Source of the DNA: Lycocorax pyrrhopterus obiensis
Lineage: Eukaryota; Chordata; Aves; Passeriformes; Paradisaeidae
NCBI GenBank assembly: GCA_014706295.1
Contig: JACSVZ010000038.1
Coordinates: forward strand, 3,410,001 to 3,474,000
DNA length: 64,000 bases
Direction: 5' to 3'
Shown here: piece by piece, positions 27,101-35,559 of the stretch
How positions within the stretch are numbered: the stretch's first letter is position 1
Layout of the letters: the number at the start of each line of letters is the position of its first letter
Notes under the pieces: generated by a model
The model's database searches: none
Told to the model about the DNA's origin: nothing
The model's input: the letters and a program-made list of their open reading frames with translations, nothing else
Made by a program: the position numbers and the translations under genes

Positions 27101-29601
27101 CCCCCAAAAAAACGTTTTCAAGAACTGTAAAGAGTTATTGAGTATTCTAATCACAGCCCTTTGAGATCATCAAGTCCAGCTGTTAACCCAGCACTGCCAA
27201 GCCCACAACTAACCATGTCCCCAGATGCCACAACCACACATTTTTAAATCCCTGCAGGAAGAGGGACTCCACCACTGCTCTGGGGAGCTGTGCCAGGACT
27301 GGAAAACCCTTTTGGGGAGGAAGCTCTGCCTAATATCCAGTCTAAAACTCCCCTGACAGAACTTGAGGCCATTTCCTCTCATCCTGTCCCTTGTTCCCTG
27401 GGAGCCCACCTGGTTCCACCCTCCTGTCAGGGAGCTGGGGAGAGTGAGAAGGTCCCCCCCGAGCCTCCTTTTCTCCAGGCTGAGTCCCCTCATCTACTTC
27501 TCTCAGGCTTGTGCTCCAGCACTTTCCCCAGCTCTGTTCCCTTCTCTGGACACACTCCAGCCCCTCAATGTCTTTCTTCACCTTCTGAAGAAAAATCAGT
27601 TGGATTAACTTCATTGTCTTGAAAATGTCATTGAAAATAATTACATTATGAGATCCAAGCTGCCTCTGTTCTACTAAATAAATCTTTCCACATTTATGCA
27701 GAAACAGAAAGTAATAAAAACGTATAACCTAGAGCAGGCTGGCTTTATTTTTTTTAGCTGTGTGGCAGGATAGTAATAAACAGCCAAAGCCAACCCAAAC
27801 AAGAAGCACATTATAATGGTCAAAATATTTGTCTGTATCTGCTGAATTCATAAATATAATATGAGGCACAGTATTTCGTATATTTATTTTGCTTAAGTTA
27901 ATTACTTAATTGCACAGTATGGACTAGGCCAATCACACTACTTTCACATGTTATTATCAACAGAAAAACTGTAGTATTCCAGGTTTACATGGTGTAAATA
28001 ATGCTTCTCTCTAAACAGGACTGAAAAGCTTCTGGAGACGTTTTACATATTACTTAATAAACGTTCCAGTGAGAATGCTCCTTTAGCTAATTATTTAGTT
28101 GTGCTTGAGCAAAGCTGTATCTGAATAACTGGTTTTTGCTGGATTTGTTTTCTTCCAGCATATGGCATAGGCCTTCTTGTGACCTTTGTTGCCTTGGCAC
28201 TGATGCAGATGGGCCAGCCTGCTCTCCTCTACCTGGTGCCCTGTACTCTCCTCACCAGCTTCGCGGTGGCCCTTTGGAGAAGGGAGCTTGCCATGTTCTG
28301 GACGGGCAGCGGCTTTGCGGTGAATACCAGTTTGATATGAGTGTCTTCAGGAAATACTAATATTATAAAAACCTAACTAGAATTAAAGTTGAGTAAAATA
28401 TTGCAGTATTATCACACAAACACAAAGATTTTGGTTTTGCTTGATTATTTGCTTTTTTACATACTTTTTTTTGCCTCAGTAAGGTTTTCTGGTTTTTGCA
28501 GTGTTTATGGCCACTTAAATCAGACTAGTGAAAAGTAAAGTAGACTTCATCTATCCTTGGTTCTGCCAAAATGTTACTTGTTTGATCTCTCTTGGAAGTA
28601 TCAGTAGTAGTAAAAGGTTACAATATTATATAAAATGTGGAGTTTAGTACTGTATAAAATATACCCTTAAAATATATTCTTCATATTTTTTCATAGCTTA
28701 CTGTTTATGGAGGTGGAAATGTAGTTCAGTATAGTAAATTATCACTTTGTTTCACTGTGCTGAAAGTGAAATTAACTTGTTTCAAAAAGGAATAATTTCT
28801 ATTGTGATGCATGATTTTAGTTTTTTAAATACTTACTAGAAGGCCAAATCTGTCAAGCTAGAGGTTCCCCCAATGAGTTCTGTTTTATTATTCAACTATT
28901 TGTGATAACCTTCACAAGCTTCCACTAGAGAAATGAATTTAATTGTTAGAGAAATATTTGAGGTCATCTGAAATGTTACGAAAAAGTTGCCAGTTCTTGT
29001 ACACTAATAGTAAAGGTGGGCAGAACTGGACAGTGGCCAAGGACCAAGTGCCTGTTGCTGCCTTATCAGCAGAGCACATCTGAAACTGGTGAGGAACAAT
29101 CACTCAGAAAGCAAATACTTTTCTGGAAGGAAAAATTCCCCTGGTGTCCTATAAAACACAAAGAAAGGATAACTGTATGCATCTGTCCACTGCTGGAGAA
29201 TGATAACAGAGATGATGGACCTTTAATCTTCATCTTGTATGACCATTACCTCGGATAACTGGACACAATAGTTCTTGTTTTCCATCATTCTGACTGTGAT
29301 CTTCCATTTACAGAAAGACCTACCTCAGCCTCCCGTGGTGATAGCTCCTGTCAACTGCCCTCAGCTTCCCCAAAACAGCAGTGTACCAGCCTCTCAACAA
29401 GACACAGAGCAAATGACCAATCCCACCCTCCACGTGAAGGAGCTGCACGGCTCCACCTCGGCTGAAGAGGAGCTGGCTGATGCCAGCGCAAAGACAGACC
29501 GGTCAGAAATCTCTGTTGCCCAGAGTGAGGAACCAACTGCTCAGAATAAGGATGACCTTGAAAGCAAATGCCTAAATGCAGAACAAAACCAGCTGGAATA
29601 A
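6121..29601 (+). CDS. SPPL2B: SPPL2B, signal peptide peptidase-like 2B (complete, 15 coding exons)
   Basis: Fifteen exons with consistent phases sum to 1794 nt, 597 aa plus TAA; human SPPL2B is about 592 aa. Order: signal peptide (1 to about 20), lumenal protease-associated domain (about 55-150, with an NCT glycosylation site in exon 3), first membrane span (about 171-190), a charged loop, then the remaining spans. The catalytic aspartates are in VYD (D356, exon 10) and GFGD (D418, exon 12); the PAL motif is at 469-471 (exon 14). The tail (503-597) is hydrophilic and low in complexity. By family knowledge it is a GxGD intramembrane protease of the endosomal and plasma membrane that cuts type II membrane-protein stubs such as those of TNF and BRI2. 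The paralogue SPPL2A is excluded mainly by synteny and close match to the 2B sequence I remember. Confidence 0.96.
6351..6405 (+). repeat. 12-bp GC-rich tandem repeat
   Basis: Four to five copies of GCCGTGGCCGAG with single changes, inside the CpG island just after SPPL2B exon 1. Confidence 0.85.
10577..10750 (+). mobile_element. CR1 LINE, 3' end
   Basis: Reads as the CR1 3' UTR in plus orientation (CACAGGTTGTCCAGAGAGGT, then GACCTTTAAAGGTCCTTTCC) and ends with the CR1 tail ATTCTGTGATTCT. Strongly 5'-truncated. Confidence 0.9.
12745..12792. repeat. ATAC/AT microsatellite
   Basis: About 48 bp of TACA and TA repeats in SPPL2B intron 1. Confidence 0.9.
13917..14424 (-). mobile_element. CR1 LINE 3' end plus about 28 bp of shared flank (copy A)
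   Basis: From about 13945 this is a CR1 3' end in minus orientation (CATAGAATCATGGAATGG, GGGACCTTAGAGATCATCTA). The preceding bases 13917-13944 are not CR1 but recur beside the copy at 40949-41478. The first 344 bp differ from that copy at only five positions; the rest diverges and lacks about 45 bp present there. Confidence 0.88.
14809..14928 (+). CDS. SPPL2B: SPPL2B coding exon 2
   Basis: 120 nt between acceptor TTTCAG and donor GTAAGT. It codes VYCEYGMVHVLSEKG and the conserved DYCILFNSQWAHLPHDL, the start of the lumenal protease-associated domain. Confidence 0.95.
14929..17097 (+). other. SPPL2B: SPPL2B intron 2
   Basis: About 2.2 kb of AT-rich sequence. I see no exon, recognisable repeat or RNA gene. 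Confidence 0.6.
17098..17280 (+). CDS. SPPL2B: SPPL2B coding exon 3
   Basis: 183 nt after TTTTTTTCAG, before GTAAGT. It codes the core of the protease-associated domain, including RGNCTFYEKVRLAQ and ARGLLIVSRERL. NCT is a glycosylation sequon. Confidence 0.96.
17281..17984 (+). other. SPPL2B: SPPL2B intron 3
   Basis: About 0.7 kb, GTAAGT to TTTCAG. Nothing recognisable. Confidence 0.6.
17985..18074 (+). CDS. SPPL2B: SPPL2B coding exon 4
   Basis: 90 nt, phase 0 at both ends, coding VPPGGNRSQYEEIDIPVALL and SYTDMLDIGK, the end of the protease-associated domain. Confidence 0.95.
18075..18427 (+). other. SPPL2B: SPPL2B intron 4
   Basis: About 0.35 kb, GTAAAC to CTACAG. Nothing recognisable. 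Confidence 0.6.
18428..18567 (+). CDS. SPPL2B: SPPL2B coding exon 5 (first membrane span)
   Basis: 140 nt coding the juxtamembrane segment (YAPNEPVLDYN) and the first span (MVIIFVMAVGTVAIGGYW), then SRDVKK at the membrane edge. Donor GTGAGT in phase 2. Confidence 0.96.
18568..19396 (+). other. SPPL2B: SPPL2B intron 5
   Basis: About 0.8 kb, GTGAGT to TTTCAG. Nothing recognisable. Confidence 0.6.
19397..19539 (+). CDS. SPPL2B: SPPL2B coding exon 6 (charged loop and second span)
   Basis: 143 nt coding the charged loop RYMKHKRDDGAEKHDDE and the next hydrophobic span (VFVVMCCSMLVLLYFFY). The exon ends in phase 1, one base before GTACTC. Confidence 0.95.
19540..20383 (+). other. SPPL2B: SPPL2B intron 6
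   Basis: About 0.8 kb, GTACTC to CCTCAG, strongly AT-rich. Nothing recognisable. Confidence 0.6.
20384..20480 (+). CDS. SPPL2B: SPPL2B coding exon 7
   Basis: 97 nt after CCCTCAG coding YVIIGIFCLAASIGLYSCLS and PFVRRFPLGKC, with donor GTATGT. Confidence 0.95.
20637..20753 (+). CDS. SPPL2B: SPPL2B coding exon 8
   Basis: 117 nt after TTTTTCAG. It codes RIPDNNLPYFHKRPQVRMLL, then LAVFCISVSVVWGIFRNED. The last Gln codon is completed by exon 9. Confidence 0.95.
20754..22233 (+). other. SPPL2B: SPPL2B intron 8 with an old CR1 relic
   Basis: About 1.5 kb. The right part (about 21880-22140) resembles CR1 in minus orientation; the rest shows nothing recognisable. Confidence 0.55.
21880..22140 (-). 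mobile_element. Ancient CR1 LINE fragment
   Basis: Degenerate match to the CR1 reverse-transcriptase region: GCCTTACTGAAGTCTAGATG, then GGTTATCAGGTTGATGAAG and AAATTCATGCTGACAAC, in the same order as in the younger copy at 3847-4245. Edges are unclear. Confidence 0.6.
22234..22315 (+). CDS. SPPL2B: SPPL2B coding exon 9
   Basis: 82 nt after acceptor TTTTTAAG, coding WAWVLQDALGIAFCLYMLK and TIRLPTFK, highly conserved in the family. Donor GTATGA in phase 0. Confidence 0.95.
22316..23121 (+). other. SPPL2B: SPPL2B intron 9
   Basis: About 0.8 kb. A T/G-rich low-complexity patch lies at 22550-22620; otherwise nothing recognisable. Confidence 0.6.
23122..23196 (+). CDS. SPPL2B: SPPL2B coding exon 10 (catalytic YD motif)
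   Basis: 75 nt coding GCTLLLLVLFVYDVFFVFI and TPFLTK. The Asp of VYD (residue 356) is the first catalytic aspartate of the GxGD protease family. Confidence 0.96.
23331..23393 (+). CDS. SPPL2B: SPPL2B coding exon 11
   Basis: 63 nt coding TGESIMVEVAAGPSDSATHE and K, the loop between the two catalytic spans. Phase 0 at both ends. Confidence 0.94.
23394..24758 (+). other. SPPL2B: SPPL2B intron 11
   Basis: About 1.4 kb of AT-rich sequence with nothing recognisable. Confidence 0.6.
24759..24858 (+). CDS. SPPL2B: SPPL2B coding exon 12 (catalytic GFGD motif)
   Basis: 100 nt after acceptor TTCCAAG coding LPMVLKVPRLNSSPLALCD, then RPFSLLGFGDILVP. GFGD is the GxGD motif with the second catalytic aspartate (residue 418). 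Confidence 0.95.
24859..25810 (+). other. SPPL2B: SPPL2B intron 12
   Basis: About 0.95 kb. Contains a run of 11 G at 25690-25700; otherwise nothing recognisable. Confidence 0.6.
25811..25888 (+). CDS. SPPL2B: SPPL2B coding exon 13
   Basis: 78 nt after CTTTCCTAG coding GLLVAYCHRFDIQVQ, then SSRVYFVACTI. Donor GTACGT in phase 1. Confidence 0.95.
26870..27075 (+). mobile_element. Degenerate CR1 LINE fragment, plus orientation
   Basis: Follows the CR1 3' UTR pattern: AGAGGGCTGGAGCACAGGGC, GAAGAGAAGGCAAAGAGGAG, then TTTTAACTAGATATAAGGAA. Heavily mutated, edges approximate. Confidence 0.6.
27145..27600 (-). mobile_element. CR1 LINE, 3' portion, minus orientation
   Basis: Reads in reverse as CR1 3' UTR: CCTTTGAGATCATCAAGTCC, CTCCACCACTGCTCTGGGGA, GAGCCTCCTTTTCTCCAGGC. 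It is a different subtype from the copies at 13945 and 40977. The overlapping open frames here are repeat sequence, not genes. Confidence 0.82.
28159..28319 (+). CDS. SPPL2B: SPPL2B coding exon 14 (PAL motif)
   Basis: 161 nt after TCTTCCAG coding AYGIGLLVTFVALALMQ, then GQPALLYLVPCTLL and WRRELAMFWTGSGFA. QPALL holds the PAL motif that helps shape the active site. Donor GTGAAT. Confidence 0.95.
28320..29313 (+). other. SPPL2B: SPPL2B intron 14
   Basis: About 1 kb of AT-rich sequence between GTGAAT and TTTACAG. Nothing recognisable. Confidence 0.6.
29314..29601 (+). CDS. SPPL2B: SPPL2B coding exon 15 (C-terminal tail, stop)
   Basis: 288 nt after CATTTACAG, ending TAA at 29599-29601. It codes a 95-residue cytosolic tail rich in Pro, Gln, Ser and Glu, with an acidic second half. 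It shares little detail with the mammalian tail I remember, as expected for this fast-evolving part; placement rests on phase and the lack of another acceptor nearby. Confidence 0.88.
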   Translation, partial: KDLPQPPVVIAPVNCPQLPQNSSVPASQQDTEQMTNPTLHVKELHGSTSAEEELADASAKTDRSEISVAQSEEPTAQNKDDLESKCLNAEQNQLE

Positions 29602-30016
29602 GTGATGTGATAAGAACTCCTTACTTTCCCTCACAAACATATCTATATAAAACCAGTATGTATTTAGGACTGGTTTAGTAGGGTTTGCTTTCATTGATGA
29701 ACCTCACTGGGAATCTGATCATCAAATCCAGCAAGGAATGTTCTGTCTCCAGCTTCGGTACAGCTATACACTTCAAACACATTTCTGAAATATGGTGCTC
29801 TCCAGGAGTTCTGATGTGTGGGTTTCTATGATCACTGTTAGTAAATGCCTTTGACCATTTGTTCCATTAGCATTATAGCGAGGTAGCATTAAGAGTCTTT
29901 ATTTACTCAGTACTCTGTGCTTGTGTGGCTGTTTCACTGCTTTACCATGGTGTAGGTTAACATGGAGGAAAAGCATTGAACGAGTCTGCTACAATGCTTA
30001 CTTGAGAGAAACATGG

Positions 30017-30057
30017 TCTTTTTCTTTTTTTTTCTTTTTTTTTTTTTCTTTTTTTTT
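30017..30057 (+). repeat. T-rich low-complexity tract
   Basis: About 40 bases of T runs broken by single C, in the presumed SPPL2B 3' UTR. Confidence 0.9.
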
Positions 30058-30349
30058 GGCACTTTCCCTATTGTCACCTTTTACTTTACTTCTCCTGACT
30101 TGTCAAAGCCATTGATGAAAGGGAATGCGTTATTATAAACTGACATTCAGGAAATGCAGAGAATGGTTAAATTACCATTACTCCAAAAGGCTTTATACTA
30201 CTATGGTGCATTAAATGCATCTCTTAACTTTTTTGTCTTTGTTTTTACTTCTAGGTACCTGGGCTACTAGTCTAGTTTAAAAGGCAGAGTGAGTAGAGCT
30301 CCAGGAAGCTTTCTAGGCATTCATGTGAACTCTAAGGGCTGTCTCCGAT

Positions 30350-30355
30350 AATAAA
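30350..30355 (+). terminator. Candidate proximal SPPL2B poly(A) signal
   Basis: AATAAA about 750 nt after the SPPL2B stop. The hexamer is exact; its use is not shown by the sequence. Confidence 0.35.
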
Positions 30356-33300
30356 CAGGGTTGGTCACAGAATGCTGCCTGGAAGCAAATGCATATTAAT
30401 AATGTTTAGAAATGAACTACAAGCCAAATAGGTAAAAAAAATTAGGTGGTAGCACTATACTAAGCTTAACAGGCAGTATTTTCATTGGGAAAATGTTAAA
30501 GTGCAAATGTTCTTATGTTTGGGGCTTTGAGCTTCTATTTGTTGTTCATTCAAGGAATATAATTGTGATTTCTAATTTTGAAGAAAATAGTCTGTTTTTT
30601 CATTCCCAACAGAGCACATATGGTGCTAGAGCCAGTTGTGATTTAAAGCTACTTGCTGCTCAGTAACTTACCAACTGCCTAAGTCATGTTTTGTCTTTGT
30701 CCCAAGAGTAGTAGCCAAAGCATGATCTGTCAGGTTCTGGAATGAGCCTGGGATCTCACCTATTATTTTGCATCTCTTGCTACATTGCGAAGGAATTAGT
30801 GAATTTAAAAATTTTGGGGTGCAGCTGGTCTTACTTCACATTCCTGAAATTGTGTGTTTTCCTGTATAACGTGATTGAGTCTTTTATGCATCAGCTTTTG
30901 TACGTAGAAAGATGATGGGATTTGCATATTACTTGTTCCATCTGAGTATATTTGGCTTTATCAGAGGAGTCTGTTCTGCACTTAAGTTGCAATTCCAGAA
31001 AGCCTCAAACACTTCACACAAAAACTGAAATAGAAAATTGAAGTATTATAGGATCCTTGGATATGATTCCAGATTGCATGGAAGAAATACTCCTGAGTAT
31101 TTGAGAGCCCAAAATGTCATTTACAAAAGTATTGTCACAGTGATGCAATCAGAGGCACTGCTGTTGAATTGAGAGTCTCCAGTTGGCATGTTGAATTGGA
31201 GTTGAAGGGCTCTCTTTTCCAGTCTATCTGTTAAATATCAGCCATTATCTTTTTGGCTAGGTCTTCCAAAATTTGCCCTGTGCTTTTTGGATGATAACTT
31301 CTGTGGGCAGTGGTAGCATTCTTTCTCTAGAATGTGAGCAGCTTTCTCTAAAACCACACTGGCTTCAGAGTTTTGCCAGCTCCTGCTTAAAGCCTTGAAC
31401 CCTGTCTGATAGGATGATTTATTGAGTTTTTTGGAAGGCTCCCTGAGTCCAATGGCCAGCACTACATTTAATTTACGAATTGCCCTAATGGAAGATAATA
31501 CTAAAGCAATCTGGTTTTCAATCTCCTCTTTAATGGACCGTTACTTTGGCCAGCAGTAACCTGAACCAGTTATTACTAATAAAAAGCAACAGAAACATTT
31601 CACTGAAAACTTCAATCAGCTGGATTATGCCTTAATTCATTGTGTAAGTATGTTTATTAAATTAAGAAAGCAATCTTGTGTTTAAATAATGAACTTGACA
31701 AATAGCAAGATAAGTTGGAGACTGACTCAAAGTTCTATTGGTTTTTGCCTTGATCATCTCTTAGTCATAATGTTGTTTGCAGTAGCTTTCTACATGTTTA
31801 AAAGGCAGTAGTTTTCTGATGATGAAGCATTAGGTATTATCATCTACTTGAAAGTGTATTTTAGCATTTGTTCTCCTGTGTGTTTAGGAAACAGTTTATT
31901 TCTCAGATTGTTCATAGCTCAATTAGAACAGAAGAACTGGTCACGCTGAACTTGTAGGTATTTCACAGTTGTATTCTGGGCAGGTCTGCTTCACCCCAGG
32001 TTTTGGGGAATTTCCATCTATTTTTACGTGTGATTTTTTTATCCTGCAAACAATGAAGAATGCAGAAAAAAAACCACCAATAGCTTTTCAGTGCAGTATC
32101 TCCAGTTAAAGCATGTAAAGTGGCAACAATTTACAGATTTTGACTATCTCAGTACTGTACAAATCAGGTGACCCTGGTACTCCAGTTTGGCTGTGACTGT
32201 TCAGACCCTGATCGTGGGCGGTTCAATCTCTTCCATCAAAAACCAAGGCTGTATTTTTTTACCTTTAAAAAACCTCCCTGATCAGCTTAATTTAAAACTT
32301 AATGTTGTATAGGAAAATAATGCATATCAGTTCAATGTCTCTGATTTTATTTGACGATTTCAGATACATGTTACACACCAAACTTGAATTTTAATATTTA
32401 AAGTAATGAAAGTAATATTAATGTTAAAAATAATGTTGATGGGCATCTTGTTTGTTTTTCACATACTAAGCCTTATCTGTCTAGAAATTCAGTAAAGGTT
32501 CTGTTCTTGAGAACTTGTGGGTATTCAGGGGAAGCATTTCTTTTAGTCAAAAAAACCCCAAACGAACGCAAAAACCCCAACAACAACCAACACCACAGAA
32601 AAAAATCCGTTTGAGAAAACCCGACTCTTTGGATCGCAATAGTGAGAAGTGTTCAAGTGTTTGTTTTGGTCTGTTCCCTCCTGAAGGATTGCCCAAATGC
32701 AGCTGAAGGTAGAATGGAACATGAAAGACTTTACTGAGGGCGACAAGAGAAAAGTATCCCAAACCTTCTTTAAATTTTGTGGATTTTATTTTTCCTGTCA
32801 CAAATGAAGAGCATTTAAAATGAAATATATAAAAAGGAAACCAAAAAGAATCAATTTAAAAATATATTATGTTTTTACCAGTGGCACCAATAAAAGCACA
32901 TCCACATATGTAAGAATTATACTTGCAAAAATATTTAATGTTTTCTCTAAACTTGGACAGATGCCAGACAACAGAAAATCTGCAGCACAGCCTATTTTCC
33001 AAAAGGTTTATTAACATGTTTCATAGAAAACTTTGTTTAGAAAACTGTGGGTTTCCAAGTTTCTTGAACATTTTCCATGGTCTTGGATAATCAGTCAAGC
33101 TTTTCCCTCGGAGGATGCTCTTTCCTTACAGTACCCCTTAGTATGGCTGTTGTTAAGAATGTCTTGACAGTATTTTTCAGCCATGCACATTTCTGTGTTT
33201 CGGCTTTGGTTTTGGCATTCCCGATGCATTGTTCCAACTGGGAACAGATCAGGACTACCATGGTAGTGCCTGGTGACTTCTGAGTATGCTGGAAACTGGC

Positions 33301-35425
33301 GCAGACTGTGGAGCCAGACAGAATCCAGCCAGCAGCCTGTGCTGAAATAACAGCGTTGTGAGCTTGCAGACTGTGGCTGCAGTCATTGTCGAATTAATCT
33401 GACTCTGGGAGATGCTGTGAATTTACCTGCAGCTCTTTAAAAATCCAGTATTGGATGTTTGAGAACAGTGTTGCCTTGAAGTTAAAGCTCACATGCGCTT
33501 TTCCAGTGCAAGATCCAGTAGTTTTGTTCTTGTCTTTAGCCCCATTGCTGGGTATGTGTTTCTGGTTTCTTGCACTACACAGGCTGTATAGGATGTAAAG
33601 CCCTTTTAAACAGCAGCTTCATTCACTGTCCGTGAACAAAACAGTATTTTGTTCATGTTTTCATCATTTGGTGTGTTACCTGTAGTACACTGAGGGCTGA
33701 ATATGCTGGCTAAGCAGCAATGTATACAACTAATGATTATCAACGCTTGGCACATAGCACATTGACACAAGTGTGAAATGCAGACATGCCAGTAGATCCA
33801 AATACTCATCCAAAGCCTGCAGAGATGGTGCTTTTTTCCATGACAAGTATAATCTCTGATGTTTTAAAAGGAAATATATGTAGGGCTGTGTCTCCAGGCA
33901 AATGAGGACAGGAACTGTGGTCAGAGGTCCAGAAAACATCAGCAACAAGGAACAGCGAATCTTTAGGTATTTTCATCTCATGTGTGGTTTCCCAGCTGGG
34001 GCAGGACATGAAGAACAGAGCTGCACTAACAGCTTTTCCGTTTAGGTTTTTGCCAGTGGTGCTGAGTAGGGTGGAAAGAGGGAGGATAAGAAAATACTGA
34101 AGATGACTCAGAAAGCATGAGGAGACACTGAACAAGAAAGGCAATGGAAGAGTTGACTCCAAAGAGAAGACTGAAGGGCATGATAAATATCCAAAAATCT
34201 GAAATGCTGCTGCAAATTGGGAAAACAATTTGTCATTTGCAAGTAGGGATGACATTAGAATTAATAGACAAATTACAATAAAGAAATTTTGGCGCTGGTG
34301 GTAGGAAAAATCTAGGAGTGGCTGACAGGTGAAGGGCTCAGCGGGACAGGGCAGTGCCCAGTGCATGAGCTCCTTTGGTTCTGCAAGGAGAAAATTGAAC
34401 CACACCAACCAGAGTCATTTCATGCCACTGGCATTTGGGGCCAGCCAACAAGCCCTGGCCTATCTGTCCAGGTATAGTCTGAGGGTCAGGATTCCTGGGG
34501 TTTAATGATGTTATAGCATGAACTTTATCCTGGAGTACTCAATTGATATATCATGAATGCTGTCAGGGTGTTCTGTAACCGCTGTGATGGATAGTTCAGC
34601 TCTTGTGATACAAAGACTGTGTTTTCTGCTGCTTAAAAGTGATAAATCTTCTGGAAAGAAACCACATCAATTTTACTCTTTTTTGTCTATGTTTAATTTG
34701 TTAAATTGCTTCTGGCACCCTGGAACATTTTCAGAACACGACAGCTTTGTGTGCTACTAGAAGCTTCCTTTGGGCACTGGCATAAAAGAACTTTCTTTTC
34801 ACTGATCCTCTTTATCATCTCTATTTATCAATTATATGCTCTTCTGTGAGAGTTCCACCTTTTCCAGTTTTGCAGTTAAATATTCAAATTACATGGAGTA
34901 AAGACAACATTTTGCCATCTGTAGATTAGTGATAGGTGATGAATAATGTGTTTTGATTGGATTTTCTTGAGTTGGGAACTAGTGTACTATACACAATCAT
35001 CTATAATTTTGGGAACTAGCAGAGGACTTAACTTCATGTGACGCAGGGACTCAGGCTTGGTTCTGTTTCCCAGAAGCTGTTGGTGAGTCCAGCAGCCAGG
35101 GGTTACAGGCCCCCATGTTCCTACGATTATTTGGAGCCACCTGCCTTAGGTGAAGGTGGCGTTACAGTTTGTCCAGTTTTCTCATAATATTTTTCTGCAT
35201 GTCAGCATGCAAGTTTAGCTCTAGATGGCAAACTTATCCAAGTGTTTGAGAAATTCTGAGATGATCTGCAATCTAGATTTTTTTGGTTGAGAACTGCTTC
35301 CTGCGGATAGACATGCGCTATATGTTGTGAACTGACTTTGAGTGGTTCATGTAAATATTGGTCAGCTGAAAATATGCAGAGACATGGTCTCAAACCAGCT
35401 GATCACCAGCTCATGCCCCATACCT

Positions 35426-35559
35426 GGAATTTCAAGGCCAGGCTGGATCTGAGCAACCTGAATCTAGTGGGCAGCATCCCTGCCCATGGCAGGGGCTGGA
35501 ATGAGATGATCTGTAAGGTCCCTTCCAACCCGAACTATTTTGTGATTCTAAGATTCTGT
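35426..35559 (+). mobile_element. CR1 LINE, 3' end
   Basis: Plus-orientation CR1 3' terminus: TTCAAGGCCAGGCTGGATCT, GTAAGGTCCCTTCCAACCC, ending TGTGATTCTAAGATTCTG. Confidence 0.9.

Larger units (their letters stand above)
25889..28158 (+). other. SPPL2B: SPPL2B intron 13
   Basis: About 2.3 kb, the largest intron after intron 1. It contains two CR1 relics in opposite orientations (26870-27075 and 27145-27600). The flanks show nothing recognisable. Confidence 0.65.
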
